Below are positions 17,544 through 26,451 of a DNA stretch of 64,000 nucleotides, one piece after another (position 1 is the stretch's first letter; every line of letters begins with the position of its first letter). The stretch comes from an uncultured Roseburia sp. (GTDB taxonomy: Bacteria; Bacillota; Clostridia; Lachnospirales; Lachnospiraceae), in the NCBI GenBank assembly GCA_947564465.1, contig CANOCV010000007.1, positions 16,723 through 80,722 on the forward strand. Direction: 5' to 3'. Made by a program: the position numbers and the translations under genes. The notes beneath the pieces are model-generated. The model was not told where the DNA came from. It did not search any database and saw nothing but the letters and a program-made list of their open reading frames with translations.

Positions 17544-19568
17544 ATGAGTTCTTTTCGAAGTAATGCCGTGAAATATCTGAATAAATATTCTCTTATTTTT
17601 CATGGAATTCTTGCATGCCTGCTCTGTTTTGTCATTGAGTGCATTTCAAGACGTTCCTTTATTTCCGCATTGACGTTTGTCGGCGGACACACAGGGGCTT
17701 ACCTGTACAATTCCTTTATTATATTCACAAGCCTTTCCCTTGCGTACCTTGTGCGCAGAAGAGCGCTCGTAAGACTGCTTGTAAGCGGCTTTTGGATCTT
17801 CCTTGGAACTGTCAACGGATGCATTTTATCAAAGCGTGTCACGCCGTTCGGCTTCACGGATCTAAAATGCCTGTCCGATCTGTTTGCCATGCAGAACACC
17901 AATTATTTTACGGCGAAGGAAGCAATTCTTGTCGTATGTATTGTCGGCTCTTTCATAGCTTTTTGTATCTGGATGTTTATAAAGGGGCCGAAGTTCCAGG
18001 GAAAGACACATAAATACTTAACCCCGCTGTGTGTATTGGCAAGCTGCCTGCTGCTTCCGCTGACCACAAAGGCTGCGCAGAGCACAAACATTGTAGCTTC
18101 CTACTTTTCAAATATTGCACAGGGATACGAAAACTACGGATTTGTATATGGATTTTCCTCCAGCGTCGTTGACCGGGGTATGAGCAAGCCGGATAACTAC
18201 TCCGAAGATACCGTAAAAGAAATCCAGGCTGCCGTAAACGATTCCAAAAAGGAAACAAGCGTCGCCGCAGAGGACGCCCCTAACATGATTGTCGTGCTGT
18301 TGGAATCCTTTATTGATCCTTACGACGTAAACTTTTTGAACTTTTCCGAAGACCCGGTTCCTACCTTCCACTCTCTCTATGAGAATTACACCTCCGGTTA
18401 TTTAACAGTTCCGGTCGTAGGCGCCGGAACCGCCAATACAGAATTTGAGATCCTGACCGGCATGAGTCTTCAATATTTCGGCACAGGCGAGTATCCGTAT
18501 AAAACGACGCTGAAACAGACAGACTGCGAAAGCATTGCTTCCGCCTTGTCCTCCATCGGATACGGCACTCACGTCGTACACAATAACGGAGGAAACTTTT
18601 ACAGCCGCGCCAATGCGTTTTCCATGATGGGATTTGACTCCTTTACAAGCAAGGAATGTATGAACATTCAGGAATACACGCCGCTCGGCGATTGGCCGAC
18701 AGACGATATTCTGATCGGTGAAACAATAAAGGCGATGGATTCCACCCCTGATCAATCCGATCTCGTTTACACGATTACGGTACAGGGACACGGCAATTAT
18801 CCTGAAGAAAAAATCCTTGCCAACCCGCAGATTAAAGTCAGCGGCGCAGCGGACGAGGGAAAACTAAACAGCTGGGAATACTATGTAAACATGATTCATG
18901 AAGTAGATAAATTTATTGCCAACCTGATTGATGAAGTCTCAAAGCGCGATGAGAAGACCATGATTGTTTTCTTCGGCGACCATCTTCCAACGATGGGACT
19001 GGAGGATGCGGATATGGCTTCAGGAGATATTTTCAAAACCAAATACGTAACCTGGAATAATTTCGGCTTAGAGAAATCCGACTGTGATCTCGCATCGTAT
19101 CAGCTTTTGGCAAACTCCTTAGATCAGATGGGGATTCACGAGGGAACCATGTTCACGTTCACGCAGACGCAGAAAGATTCTCCTACCTACTCGCAGGATT
19201 TCGAAAATCTTCAGTATGATTTGCTCTACGGTAAGCGTTACGCATACGACGGTGAGGATAAATATCCTGCCAGCGAGCTGGTTATGGGAGTGGACGATGT
19301 CACTATTAGCACCATATGGGAGTCCTTTAACGACAGGGTATGCGTTTACGGAACCAATTTTACACCTTGGACAAAAATCTATGTAAACGGTTCTAAAATA
19401 CCGACAACCTTTGTCTCAAGCTCCATACTTCGAATCAGCAAGGACGATATAAGCAGCGGCGATACTTTAACAGCCAATATTGTAGGCTCAAGCAGTACCG
19501 TATTCAGAAGCTCCAATGAAATGATTTACCATGGTTCAGAAGACGACACGGAAACAGAGACACCATAA
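17544..19568 (+). CDS. LTA-synthase-like membrane sulfatase with C-terminal IPT/TIG-like domain
   Basis: The ATG at 17544 has AAGGAGG ten bases upstream. About five N-terminal helices are followed by an extracellular sulfatase-fold domain. Its metal/nucleophile residues appear as LLESFIDPYDV, the Thr in GAGTANTEFEILTG, and FFGDHLPTMG. This is the layout of lipoteichoic acid synthases (phosphoglycerol transfer from phosphatidylglycerol). Unusually, about 85 extra residues at the C-terminus (from VTISTIWESF) look like an IPT/TIG immunoglobulin fold. The exact polymer made is unknown; an alternative is a phosphoethanolamine or phosphoglycerol transferase. Confidence 0.83.
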   Translation: MSSFRSNAVKYLNKYSLIFHGILACLLCFVIECISRRSFISALTFVGGHTGAYLYNSFIIFTSLSLAYLVRRRALVRLLVSGFWIFLGTVNGCILSKRVTPFGFTDLKCLSDLFAMQNTNYFTAKEAILVVCIVGSFIAFCIWMFIKGPKFQGKTHKYLTPLCVLASCLLLPLTTKAAQSTNIVASYFSNIAQGYENYGFVYGFSSSVVDRGMSKPDNYSEDTVKEIQAAVNDSKKETSVAAEDAPNMIVVLLESFIDPYDVNFLNFSEDPVPTFHSLYENYTSGYLTVPVVGAGTANTEFEILTGMSLQYFGTGEYPYKTTLKQTDCESIASALSSIGYGTHVVHNNGGNFYSRANAFSMMGFDSFTSKECMNIQEYTPLGDWPTDDILIGETIKAMDSTPDQSDLVYTITVQGHGNYPEEKILANPQIKVSGAADEGKLNSWEYYVNMIHEVDKFIANLIDEVSKRDEKTMIVFFGDHLPTMGLEDADMASGDIFKTKYVTWNNFGLEKSDCDLASYQLLANSLDQMGIHEGTMFTFTQTQKDSPTYSQDFENLQYDLLYGKRYAYDGEDKYPASELVMGVDDVTISTIWESFNDRVCVYGTNFTPWTKIYVNGSKIPTTFVSSSILRISKDDISSGDTLTANIVGSSSTVFRSSNEMIYHGSEDDTETETP

Positions 19569-19583
19569 TTGGTGAGCATAATC

Positions 19584-19627
19584 AAAGGGGGCTGACGCAC
19601 TAAATAATTAGTGCGTCAGCCCCTTTT
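19584..19627. terminator. Bidirectional terminator between the LTAS-like gene and lepB
   Basis: A perfect 14-bp GC-rich stem (GGGGCTGACGCAC and its complement) has flanking A- and T-runs. It lies between two convergent genes and can terminate both. Confidence 0.88.
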
Positions 19628-19650
19628 TCGTAAAATAATTACCGCTCTTC

Positions 19651-20259
19651 TTAATCCAATGTGCCAAACGTCGATAACGGATAATATCTAAGCCATGCCT
19701 TCCCTAAGATCTCCTCTTTTGAGACATACGTATTTGCCCAATATCTTGCATCCCACGAATTATTACGGTTATCTCCCAGCATCAAATAGCAGTCCTGCGG
19801 CACTTCAAAATGATACGGCCCTGTTTCTTTTATCCAATCCTCCTTAAGGTATTTCTCCTCAAGAGGCGTATCGCTTCCATTAATGTATATCTTTGCCTCC
19901 CGGATATCCACAGTCTCTCCCGGCAGCCCGACTACGCGCTTCACATAATTCTGCGTCTCATCATCGGGGTACTTAAATATTACAATATCGCCCCGCTTAG
20001 GCTCCGAAAAAGTATACGCCAAACGGAGACCGAACAGTCTGTCCCCCTCCATAATCGTATTTTCCATGGAACCTGACGGGATTCTGGCATTGATTATAAC
20101 CACCCTGTTCAAAAAGAAAGCAAGTACAACCGCCGCCACAATCGTCAGCACCCAGCTTATAATTTCTTTTATGATATTCCTGGCCGTACGATTCTCACCC
20201 GCTGCGTCCGGCGCCCCCTCCTGCGTAACATCCTGTATATTTTCATTTTCCTGCTGCAT
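19651..20259 (-). CDS. lepB: Type I signal peptidase
   Basis: One N-terminal membrane helix (about 33-56) is followed by the extracytoplasmic catalytic domain. Box B is IPSGSMENTI with the nucleophile Ser64, and box D is YVKRVVGLPGE with the base Lys107. Box E reads LGDNRNNSWDARYW. The 202-residue length is normal for Gram-positive SipS-type enzymes. It cleaves Sec signal peptides of exported proteins, several of which are in this window. It follows the double solute-binding cyclase gene by 57 bases, with a weak hairpin in between. Confidence 0.93.
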   Translation of the reverse strand: MQQENENIQDVTQEGAPDAAGENRTARNIIKEIISWVLTIVAAVVLAFFLNRVVIINARIPSGSMENTIMEGDRLFGLRLAYTFSEPKRGDIVIFKYPDDETQNYVKRVVGLPGETVDIREAKIYINGSDTPLEEKYLKEDWIKETGPYHFEVPQDCYLMLGDNRNNSWDARYWANTYVSKEEILGKAWLRYYPLSTFGTLD

Positions 20260-20285
20260 GATCTTTTTCCTTCCTGTCTCTTATC

Positions 20286-20316
20286 TTGTAAAAATCCCGG
20301 TAACCTGGCTGTTACC
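20286..20316 (-). terminator. Weak hairpin terminator after the sensor cyclase gene
   Basis: GGTAAC and GTTACC pair around a six-base loop, followed on the minus strand by GGGATTTTT. The stem is short, so read-through into lepB is likely. Confidence 0.4.
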
Positions 20317-22431
20317 TTATCTTTCATAGACCCTATAACAATTCTTACCGGCATTTTTCGCCTGATATAATACGTCATCCACCCTCTGATAAAGAGTTTC
20401 AAAGCTCTCCTTTCCGTCCGCCACGACAAGCCCTATACTGACGGAGATTTTATTCCATTCCGCCTTTCTTTGACTAAGTTCCTTGATGGCGCCTGTCATT
20501 TTCTCTGCCCAGACTACCGCCTCTTCTTTGTCGCAAATCCTGGAAATGCAGATCAAAAACTCATCCCCGCCCATACGTCCGACAATATGTCCCGAGCCCG
20601 CGCTTTCTTTAAACGTCCTCGCCACATTTTGAAGCAAAATATCTCCCTCCACATGGCCGTATGTATCATTTACCTGCTTGAAATTGTCAAGATCCAATGA
20701 CAAAATCAACAGCTTTTTGTTTCGACGCCCCGCCTCTTCCAGTCTGATACGTACCAAACGTTCCGTCTCCATACGGTTATACAACCCTGTCAGCCCGTCA
20801 ATTCTGGATGTCTCTTTAATCTTCCTCTCGCTTCGATACCGCAACCACACAATATACGCGAGAACCGCCATAATAAAACATGCGCTTAAGAACATAGCCA
20901 GAATCGCATCCATCGGATTTTCATATATAAAATCCCGTATCGGATGTGAGCTGCTCTTTTCGAGAGTGTTGTTTAAAAGAATCTGATCCATGCTGGAATC
21001 AGGCACACAATTCAGCGACTTGTTGATAATACCAAGTAACAGCGGATCGCACCGCTTAGAGACCGCCGCCGAAATGCTTCCCGTATACCCGCTTAGTTCG
21101 ACAAGATGCAGCTTACGAAATTCCCCCCGGCTCAAATAGAAATTGGCAACATAACTGTTCGCATATGTTGCATCCGCCATTCCGTCCGCCACCGCCTGTA
21201 TACATTCTTCTACCGAAGAATAATAAGTGATGGCTTCTCTGTCATACTGCTGCTCCAACTGCCCGGTGATATAGTAATCCTCCGGAAGCGCGAGCCTGCG
21301 GATTCCCTCCTGCCTGTCAATATTTTGTGCAATCAGGGCAACCGGCGCCTCCAAATAAGAGTTAGTCAGATAGACATTACATTCATTTCCCCAACTGTAG
21401 CTTCTGGTAATTCCGGTAAGGATATCCGCCTTCCCCTCCCGCACGTACTCTAAGGCTTCAGAAAAATCCTTCGTATGCACATACTCAAAATGCAGTCCGG
21501 AATACCTTTCAATCAACGCAAATAATTCTGCGGAGATCCCGTCATATTCTCCGCTCTTTTCATTATAATATTCAATCGGCTCCCAGCTTGGGTCATAAAC
21601 CACCCGCAAAACCGGCTCCGATGCGATATATTCCATCTCCTGCCTCGTAAAATTCGGATGCTCCAATATGAGAGAATCAAGATATTTCTCACTCAACTGC
21701 AGCTGAAATTCCGGAGAGTTCACCATGATCTTTTCCATGGTGCCGTTTATCTCTTCCATCAAGGTACTTCCCTTGCAGGTCACAAAGCAGACGGGCTTGG
21801 CATCGAAATACACCAAAATCTTTCTGTCTGTCAGATTCCGCTCTCTGCCGGAAAACACCATGTCTATTTCACCGTTCTGCAGCATATCATCAAGGCTCCC
21901 CTCGTCCGCCGCATAAACCTTCTCCAGTGAAATCCCATAGCCCTTACAGTACTCATCAAGCACATCTTCTCTTTCGCTCTCCCTCGGCACGCCAACCTTC
22001 TTATGATCAAACGCTTCATAATCATCATACATCAGGTCGTCGTTATCGGCCATAGTATACAACTCCGGCTGCGTCGTTCCCATACTGTAACGTGAAAACT
22101 CCAGCCCCTTCCGGCTGTCCCCGCTCACATCCAGACCGCTCATCACATCTATGCTGCCATCTACAAGCATGTCAAGGCATTCCTCATAGCTGCCCTCCAC
22201 AAATTCATACTCCCAACCCGTGTACTGTGCAATTTCCGCATAAAAGTCGTAGCCATAGCCTGTATAATTCCCATGATCGTCGCGCTCCTGAAAACCGTCT
22301 AATATATAATAGCCGACGCGCACCGTTTTATTTTTTATACCGTCATCCGCTCTTGCCACCGCCTCAGACATACACAAAGACAGCGCCACGGCAAGTATAA
22401 ACCAGATTCGCTTCACTTTAATTTTTCTCAT
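20317..22431 (-). CDS. Diguanylate cyclase with two periplasmic-type solute-binding domains
   Basis: From the ATG at 22431 (GGGGAAGAG upstream) the 704-residue protein has a signal/anchor helix. Two tandem SBP_bac_3-like Venus-flytrap domains follow (starting VRVGYYILDGF and LRVVYDPSWEP), then a membrane helix (about 510-530) and a cytoplasmic GGDEF domain with an intact MGGDEF motif. The inhibitory RxxD site is absent. The tandem flytrap layout resembles BvgS-type sensors, so binding of an amino acid or other small solute outside the cell likely controls cyclic di-GMP synthesis. The ligand is unknown. Confidence 0.88.
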   Translation of the reverse strand: MRKIKVKRIWFILAVALSLCMSEAVARADDGIKNKTVRVGYYILDGFQERDDHGNYTGYGYDFYAEIAQYTGWEYEFVEGSYEECLDMLVDGSIDVMSGLDVSGDSRKGLEFSRYSMGTTQPELYTMADNDDLMYDDYEAFDHKKVGVPRESEREDVLDEYCKGYGISLEKVYAADEGSLDDMLQNGEIDMVFSGRERNLTDRKILVYFDAKPVCFVTCKGSTLMEEINGTMEKIMVNSPEFQLQLSEKYLDSLILEHPNFTRQEMEYIASEPVLRVVYDPSWEPIEYYNEKSGEYDGISAELFALIERYSGLHFEYVHTKDFSEALEYVREGKADILTGITRSYSWGNECNVYLTNSYLEAPVALIAQNIDRQEGIRRLALPEDYYITGQLEQQYDREAITYYSSVEECIQAVADGMADATYANSYVANFYLSRGEFRKLHLVELSGYTGSISAAVSKRCDPLLLGIINKSLNCVPDSSMDQILLNNTLEKSSSHPIRDFIYENPMDAILAMFLSACFIMAVLAYIVWLRYRSERKIKETSRIDGLTGLYNRMETERLVRIRLEEAGRRNKKLLILSLDLDNFKQVNDTYGHVEGDILLQNVARTFKESAGSGHIVGRMGGDEFLICISRICDKEEAVVWAEKMTGAIKELSQRKAEWNKISVSIGLVVADGKESFETLYQRVDDVLYQAKNAGKNCYRVYER

Positions 22432-22497
22432 AGGCTCTTCCCCCAGCCAGTTGTTCTCCTTATAGAATACTCTTTTTTCGTCAATCCTACAAGTAAA

Positions 22498-22548
22498 ATT
22501 GAGCGGAAGGCTCAAATTATATTACATAATTAAAGCTCCTTCCGCTTC
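22498..22548 (-). terminator. Terminator of the alpha-galactoside operon
   Basis: GCGGAAGG (22503-22510) and CCTTCCGC (22538-22545) form a stem that overlaps the alpha-galactosidase stop codon. On the minus strand it is followed by a T-rich stretch. Confidence 0.6.
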
Positions 22549-24713
22549 AGTTCAATCTGGTATGCCCGGTATTCTCCCAATTCAATCGGCATTGCAAGCC
22601 CCGCCTCCATTAGCGCAGAGCCGTAATAGCATCTGCCACTTTCTGTGTCCTCGTAAATACTGTCAGCCTCCAATCCTTTTAATTTCACGTAATTTACCGT
22701 CATATTTCCGTGAACTTCAAGCATCACAACACTCAGAAGAGCTCTCCCTCTATCCTCTGAGACAAAAAGCCATGCCGCAATCTCATCCCGGAAAGGATTT
22801 GACAGACGATAATAATCTCCCCGGCCAATCAGCCCGGCATACTTCCTATACTGCCCAATCTGTTCCTTTACCTCCTCCTTTTGCTCCGGAGTAAGCTTAC
22901 AGATATCAAGCTCATACCCAAAGACTCCCGCCATCGCCACAACCCCTCTGGTATGAAGACTGCTGTTCCGTCCGGTCTGATGATTCGGCGCTGCGGATAC
23001 ATGGGAGGCTACCGTAGACGCCGGATAAAAAAATGACGTTCCATACTGAATTTTCACCCGATCCACCGCATCCGTATTGTCACTGCACCAGATCTGCGGC
23101 GTATAATACAGCATTCCCGCATCAAATCTTCCGCCTCCTCCACTGCAGCCCTCAATCAGCATATCGGGATATCTTTCCCGCAGCCTTTCCAAAAAATCAT
23201 ACACGCCTAACACATAATCGTAAGCCGCCTTTCCGGCATCCGTTGTCTTAGAATACAGCTCTGCAATACTTCGGTTCATATCCCATTTGACATATTCTAC
23301 GTTTCCCTGATCCAGAACACCGCAAATTCGTTCCAAAATATGATTTCTGACTTCCGCTCTTGAAAAATCAAGCACAAGCTGATTCCTGCCGCGAATCGGT
23401 TTTCTTCCCGGAATCTGCATTGCCCAATCCGGATGCATGCGATACAAATCACTGTCCTCGGACACCATCTCCGGTTCAATCCAAAGCCCAAACTTCACCC
23501 CCAAACGGTTTACCCGCTGTATCAGCTCTGCCAGCGTACAGCCCAGCTTTTCCTCATTGACATACCAATCGCCCAATCCGCTGTTGTCATCATCCCGCTT
23601 GCCAAACCAGCCGTCATCCATAACCACCATATCAATTCCGATCTCTGCCGCTTCCCTCGCCAGGCTGCAAATCGTCTCCCCTGTAAAATGAAAATACGAA
23701 GCCTCCCAGCTGTTTAATAACACCGGTCTGATTTCATCCGCAAACTTTCCCCTGCATATGTTTTCTCTGACACAGCGGTGATATTTTTCGGACAAGCAGG
23801 AAAATCCTTCATGTGTATACGCAAGAACCGTTTCCGGCACAACAAGCTCCTCCTCCCGCTCCAACAAATAATGGAACCCGTCGCTCGAAAGTCCCATAAT
23901 TGCCCGTGTCTGCCCGAACTGATCCTTTTCCGCCTCGCACAAAAAGCCTCCGCTGTAAACGAACATCATTCCATAGCAACTCCCCGCGTCCTCGGTTGTC
24001 CCCTCCTGCGCAATGATAACCGCCGGGTTATACTGATGGCTGGAGGTTCCCCTGCGGCTTCCGATCGAAGCGGTGCCATGTACAATTCCGCTTCTCTGAA
24101 AATTCCGCTCCATCGCATGTCTTCCGTAGAAACTAATCAGATCATAGCTGCCTCCCAGAAAATCCAGACAGGCTGACGACGCCTTCTCTACAACAATCCG
24201 CCCGCTTCCTCCATTGATAATCTTTGCGCTTCTTGTAATGATATCCTTATCCGCAAGTACTCCATACAAAAGAAGCGCCTGCACCCGGGTAACCGGATCT
24301 TCCATAAGAATCTCTAACGTCTCCGCTTCCTCCTGCGGTGCATGCACCGCAGGAAGTCCCTTCAAACCATATTTTCCCTGTTTCACCTGATGGCTTACAT
24401 AGCGAAGAGCACAACATTCCGAGCCATCCTGATTGCGAATTATAAGCGCACTGTTACGGTAATCTCCGGTACCCGCCGTAGGATATTCCTGCGGGAGCAC
24501 ATCGAGAGAATATGTCCTGTCTTCACCCGCTTCATAAGGATTTCCCGAAAACCCCCTGTCGTAGCCGGTAAGCAGATAGTCCATCTCTCCCGCCGTCTTT
24601 TTCCCGTAATACAAATGCAGCAGAAATCCATAGTTGTCTACCTTCATCTGATAAGTGGTGTGTTCCGTATTTAATGTAAAAATATGCTTTTCCTCATTGT
24701 AAATAATTGCCAT
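22530..24713 (-). CDS. aga: GH36 alpha-galactosidase
   Basis: The 727-residue length and domain order (N-terminal beta supersandwich, TIM barrel, C-terminal beta domain) match the large bacterial GH36 enzymes. The catalytic nucleophile is Asp478 in KWDMNR. The acid/base is Asp548 in CSDNTDAVDR. The substrate-binding motif MDDGWFG is present near residue 365. No signal peptide is seen, so it acts in the cytoplasm on raffinose, melibiose or similar sugars delivered by the importer encoded upstream. It is the last gene of the msm-like operon. Confidence 0.93.
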   Translation of the reverse strand: MAIIYNEEKHIFTLNTEHTTYQMKVDNYGFLLHLYYGKKTAGEMDYLLTGYDRGFSGNPYEAGEDRTYSLDVLPQEYPTAGTGDYRNSALIIRNQDGSECCALRYVSHQVKQGKYGLKGLPAVHAPQEEAETLEILMEDPVTRVQALLLYGVLADKDIITRSAKIINGGSGRIVVEKASSACLDFLGGSYDLISFYGRHAMERNFQRSGIVHGTASIGSRRGTSSHQYNPAVIIAQEGTTEDAGSCYGMMFVYSGGFLCEAEKDQFGQTRAIMGLSSDGFHYLLEREEELVVPETVLAYTHEGFSCLSEKYHRCVRENICRGKFADEIRPVLLNSWEASYFHFTGETICSLAREAAEIGIDMVVMDDGWFGKRDDDNSGLGDWYVNEEKLGCTLAELIQRVNRLGVKFGLWIEPEMVSEDSDLYRMHPDWAMQIPGRKPIRGRNQLVLDFSRAEVRNHILERICGVLDQGNVEYVKWDMNRSIAELYSKTTDAGKAAYDYVLGVYDFLERLRERYPDMLIEGCSGGGGRFDAGMLYYTPQIWCSDNTDAVDRVKIQYGTSFFYPASTVASHVSAAPNHQTGRNSSLHTRGVVAMAGVFGYELDICKLTPEQKEEVKEQIGQYRKYAGLIGRGDYYRLSNPFRDEIAAWLFVSEDRGRALLSVVMLEVHGNMTVNYVKLKGLEADSIYEDTESGRCYYGSALMEAGLAMPIELGEYRAYQIELKRKEL

Positions 24714-24736
24714 ACGCTTATCCTCGCTATTTATTT

Positions 24737-25570
24737 TTATTTTACCGCACCGTTTACTACACCGTTCAAAATCTGCTTCTGGCAGACCACATAGAAAATC
24801 AAAATCGGAATCAATGCCAAAAGATACGAAGCAAATGCCAGATTATAATTTGTTCCGAACTGTGACTGGAAATTCAACTGTGCCAAAGGCAGAGTGTTCT
24901 GATTAGAGCCCGCCATGATAATTAACGGCGTCATAACGTCGTTCCATACCGCCAACGCCGTCAGGATCGCAACCGTCGCATGCATCGGCCTCATAATCGG
25001 GAAAATGATCTTCCAGTAAGTCGTCCATGTCGAGGCTCCGTCTACTCTCGACGCCTCCTCCAATGCAATCGGAATATTTACAAGATACCCGGAATACAAA
25101 AGAACATTCATCGGCATATAAAACACCACATATAAAAGAACTACTCCAAACCAGTTTCCAAGCCCCATCTCCGCTGTCTGCTTTGCCAAAGGCATCATCA
25201 GAATTGCAAAAGGAACAAACATACCGCTTACGATAAAAAGATACACGAAACCGTAGAATTTGCTGCGCGCCTTATTCCTCCCCAGCGCATACCCCATCAG
25301 GGAATGAATCAAAATAGACAGCGCAACTGTAACCAATGTAATAATCAGGCTGTTTCCCAGAGAATGCCAAAAATCCGTTACACGCATCGCCTCTCTGAAA
25401 TTGTCCAGACTCCACGACTTCGGAAGCGATAAAATCCCGCTGATGCTGTTTGTCATCTCCGTCGGCTGCTTAAACGCAATTACAAACGTCATATACAGCG
25501 GAAACGCAATTGTAGTAAGTCCAAGTATTAAAAATGCCATTACCGGCCAGTTTGCTTTTCGTTTCATCAT
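24737..25570 (-). CDS. msmG: Sugar ABC importer permease (MsmG/MalG type)
   Basis: The 277-residue protein has six helices. It carries the EAA loop EEASRVDGASTWTTYWKIIFP that docks the shared ATPase, and the family C-terminus QKQILNGVVNGAVK. Its start overlaps the stop of the partner permease by four bases (ATGA), which couples their translation. The matching ATPase (MsmK type) is not in the window and is usually encoded elsewhere. Substrate is inferred from the linked alpha-galactosidase. Confidence 0.9.
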   Translation of the reverse strand: MMKRKANWPVMAFLILGLTTIAFPLYMTFVIAFKQPTEMTNSISGILSLPKSWSLDNFREAMRVTDFWHSLGNSLIITLVTVALSILIHSLMGYALGRNKARSKFYGFVYLFIVSGMFVPFAILMMPLAKQTAEMGLGNWFGVVLLYVVFYMPMNVLLYSGYLVNIPIALEEASRVDGASTWTTYWKIIFPIMRPMHATVAILTALAVWNDVMTPLIIMAGSNQNTLPLAQLNFQSQFGTNYNLAFASYLLALIPILIFYVVCQKQILNGVVNGAVK

Positions 25571-26433
25571 AACTGTTCCTCCTTACGACTGGAAAATTTC
25601 ATCTGCGCAACCGAAATAACAACGATTACAATAAAGAAAATTACCGCATTTGCACTCTGGAAGCCGAACTGTCCGCCCGACATACCGTTGTTGTAAATCA
25701 GATAGGAAATGGACTCTGTGCTCTGCGCCGGTCCCCCCTTCGTCAACGCCATAATCTGATCGAACACCATCAGGAAATTTTTCACGCACAATACCATATT
25801 GATGGAAAAAAACGGGATAATCAACGGAAACGTCAGATATCTGAATTTTTTCCATCCGGTTGCGCCGTCAAGCCCTCCCGCTTCATACACATCCTCCGGA
25901 ACGGTCTGAAGCCCGGAAATGTAAATAATCGTATTCATCGCAATTGCCTGCCACGCACACACAACCATAATACCAATCCATGCAGTGTTCTGGCTGGAGA
26001 GAATGCTGGTGCTCAAAGAATTAATTCCTGCCATATCCGCCAGCGCCGGAAGAATATAAGTAAAGAAATAGTTGAAAATATAACCTACTACCAGCGCTCC
26101 TAATACATTTGGCAGGAAATATGCGCCCCTAAAAAAGCTCTTCGCCCGAATTTTGCTGTTCAGCGCAAGCGCAAGCATCAGGCTGATTACATTTACCACA
26201 ACCGTCGTTACAATCGCAAGCTTAAATGTAAATAAATAGGATTTTCCTACACGCACATCGGAAAACAGATCAATATAGTTTCGGAAACCAACCCAGTCAT
26301 AGCTGCCAAATCCTTTAAAATTCGTAAAGCTGTAAACCACGCCCCGAATCAACGGTATCGTGTTAAAGCAAATAAACAAAGCTAAAATCGGAATAGTGAT
26401 AAGTAAAAACGTCCTCTTTCTCTCATTTTTCAT
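25567..26433 (-). CDS. msmF: Sugar ABC importer permease (MsmF/MalF type)
   Basis: The 288-residue protein has six helices, the N-terminal LITIPILALFICFNTIP helix, and the EAA loop YEAGGLDGATGWKKFRYLTFP. It sits between the binding protein (18 bases upstream) and its partner permease (4-base overlap). With those it forms the membrane channel of a CUT1-family importer for alpha-galactosides or related oligosaccharides. Confidence 0.9.
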   Translation of the reverse strand: MKNERKRTFLLITIPILALFICFNTIPLIRGVVYSFTNFKGFGSYDWVGFRNYIDLFSDVRVGKSYLFTFKLAIVTTVVVNVISLMLALALNSKIRAKSFFRGAYFLPNVLGALVVGYIFNYFFTYILPALADMAGINSLSTSILSSQNTAWIGIMVVCAWQAIAMNTIIYISGLQTVPEDVYEAGGLDGATGWKKFRYLTFPLIIPFFSINMVLCVKNFLMVFDQIMALTKGGPAQSTESISYLIYNNGMSGGQFGFQSANAVIFFIVIVVISVAQMKFSSRKEEQL

Positions 26434-26451
26434 AATAGATGCACCCTTTCT

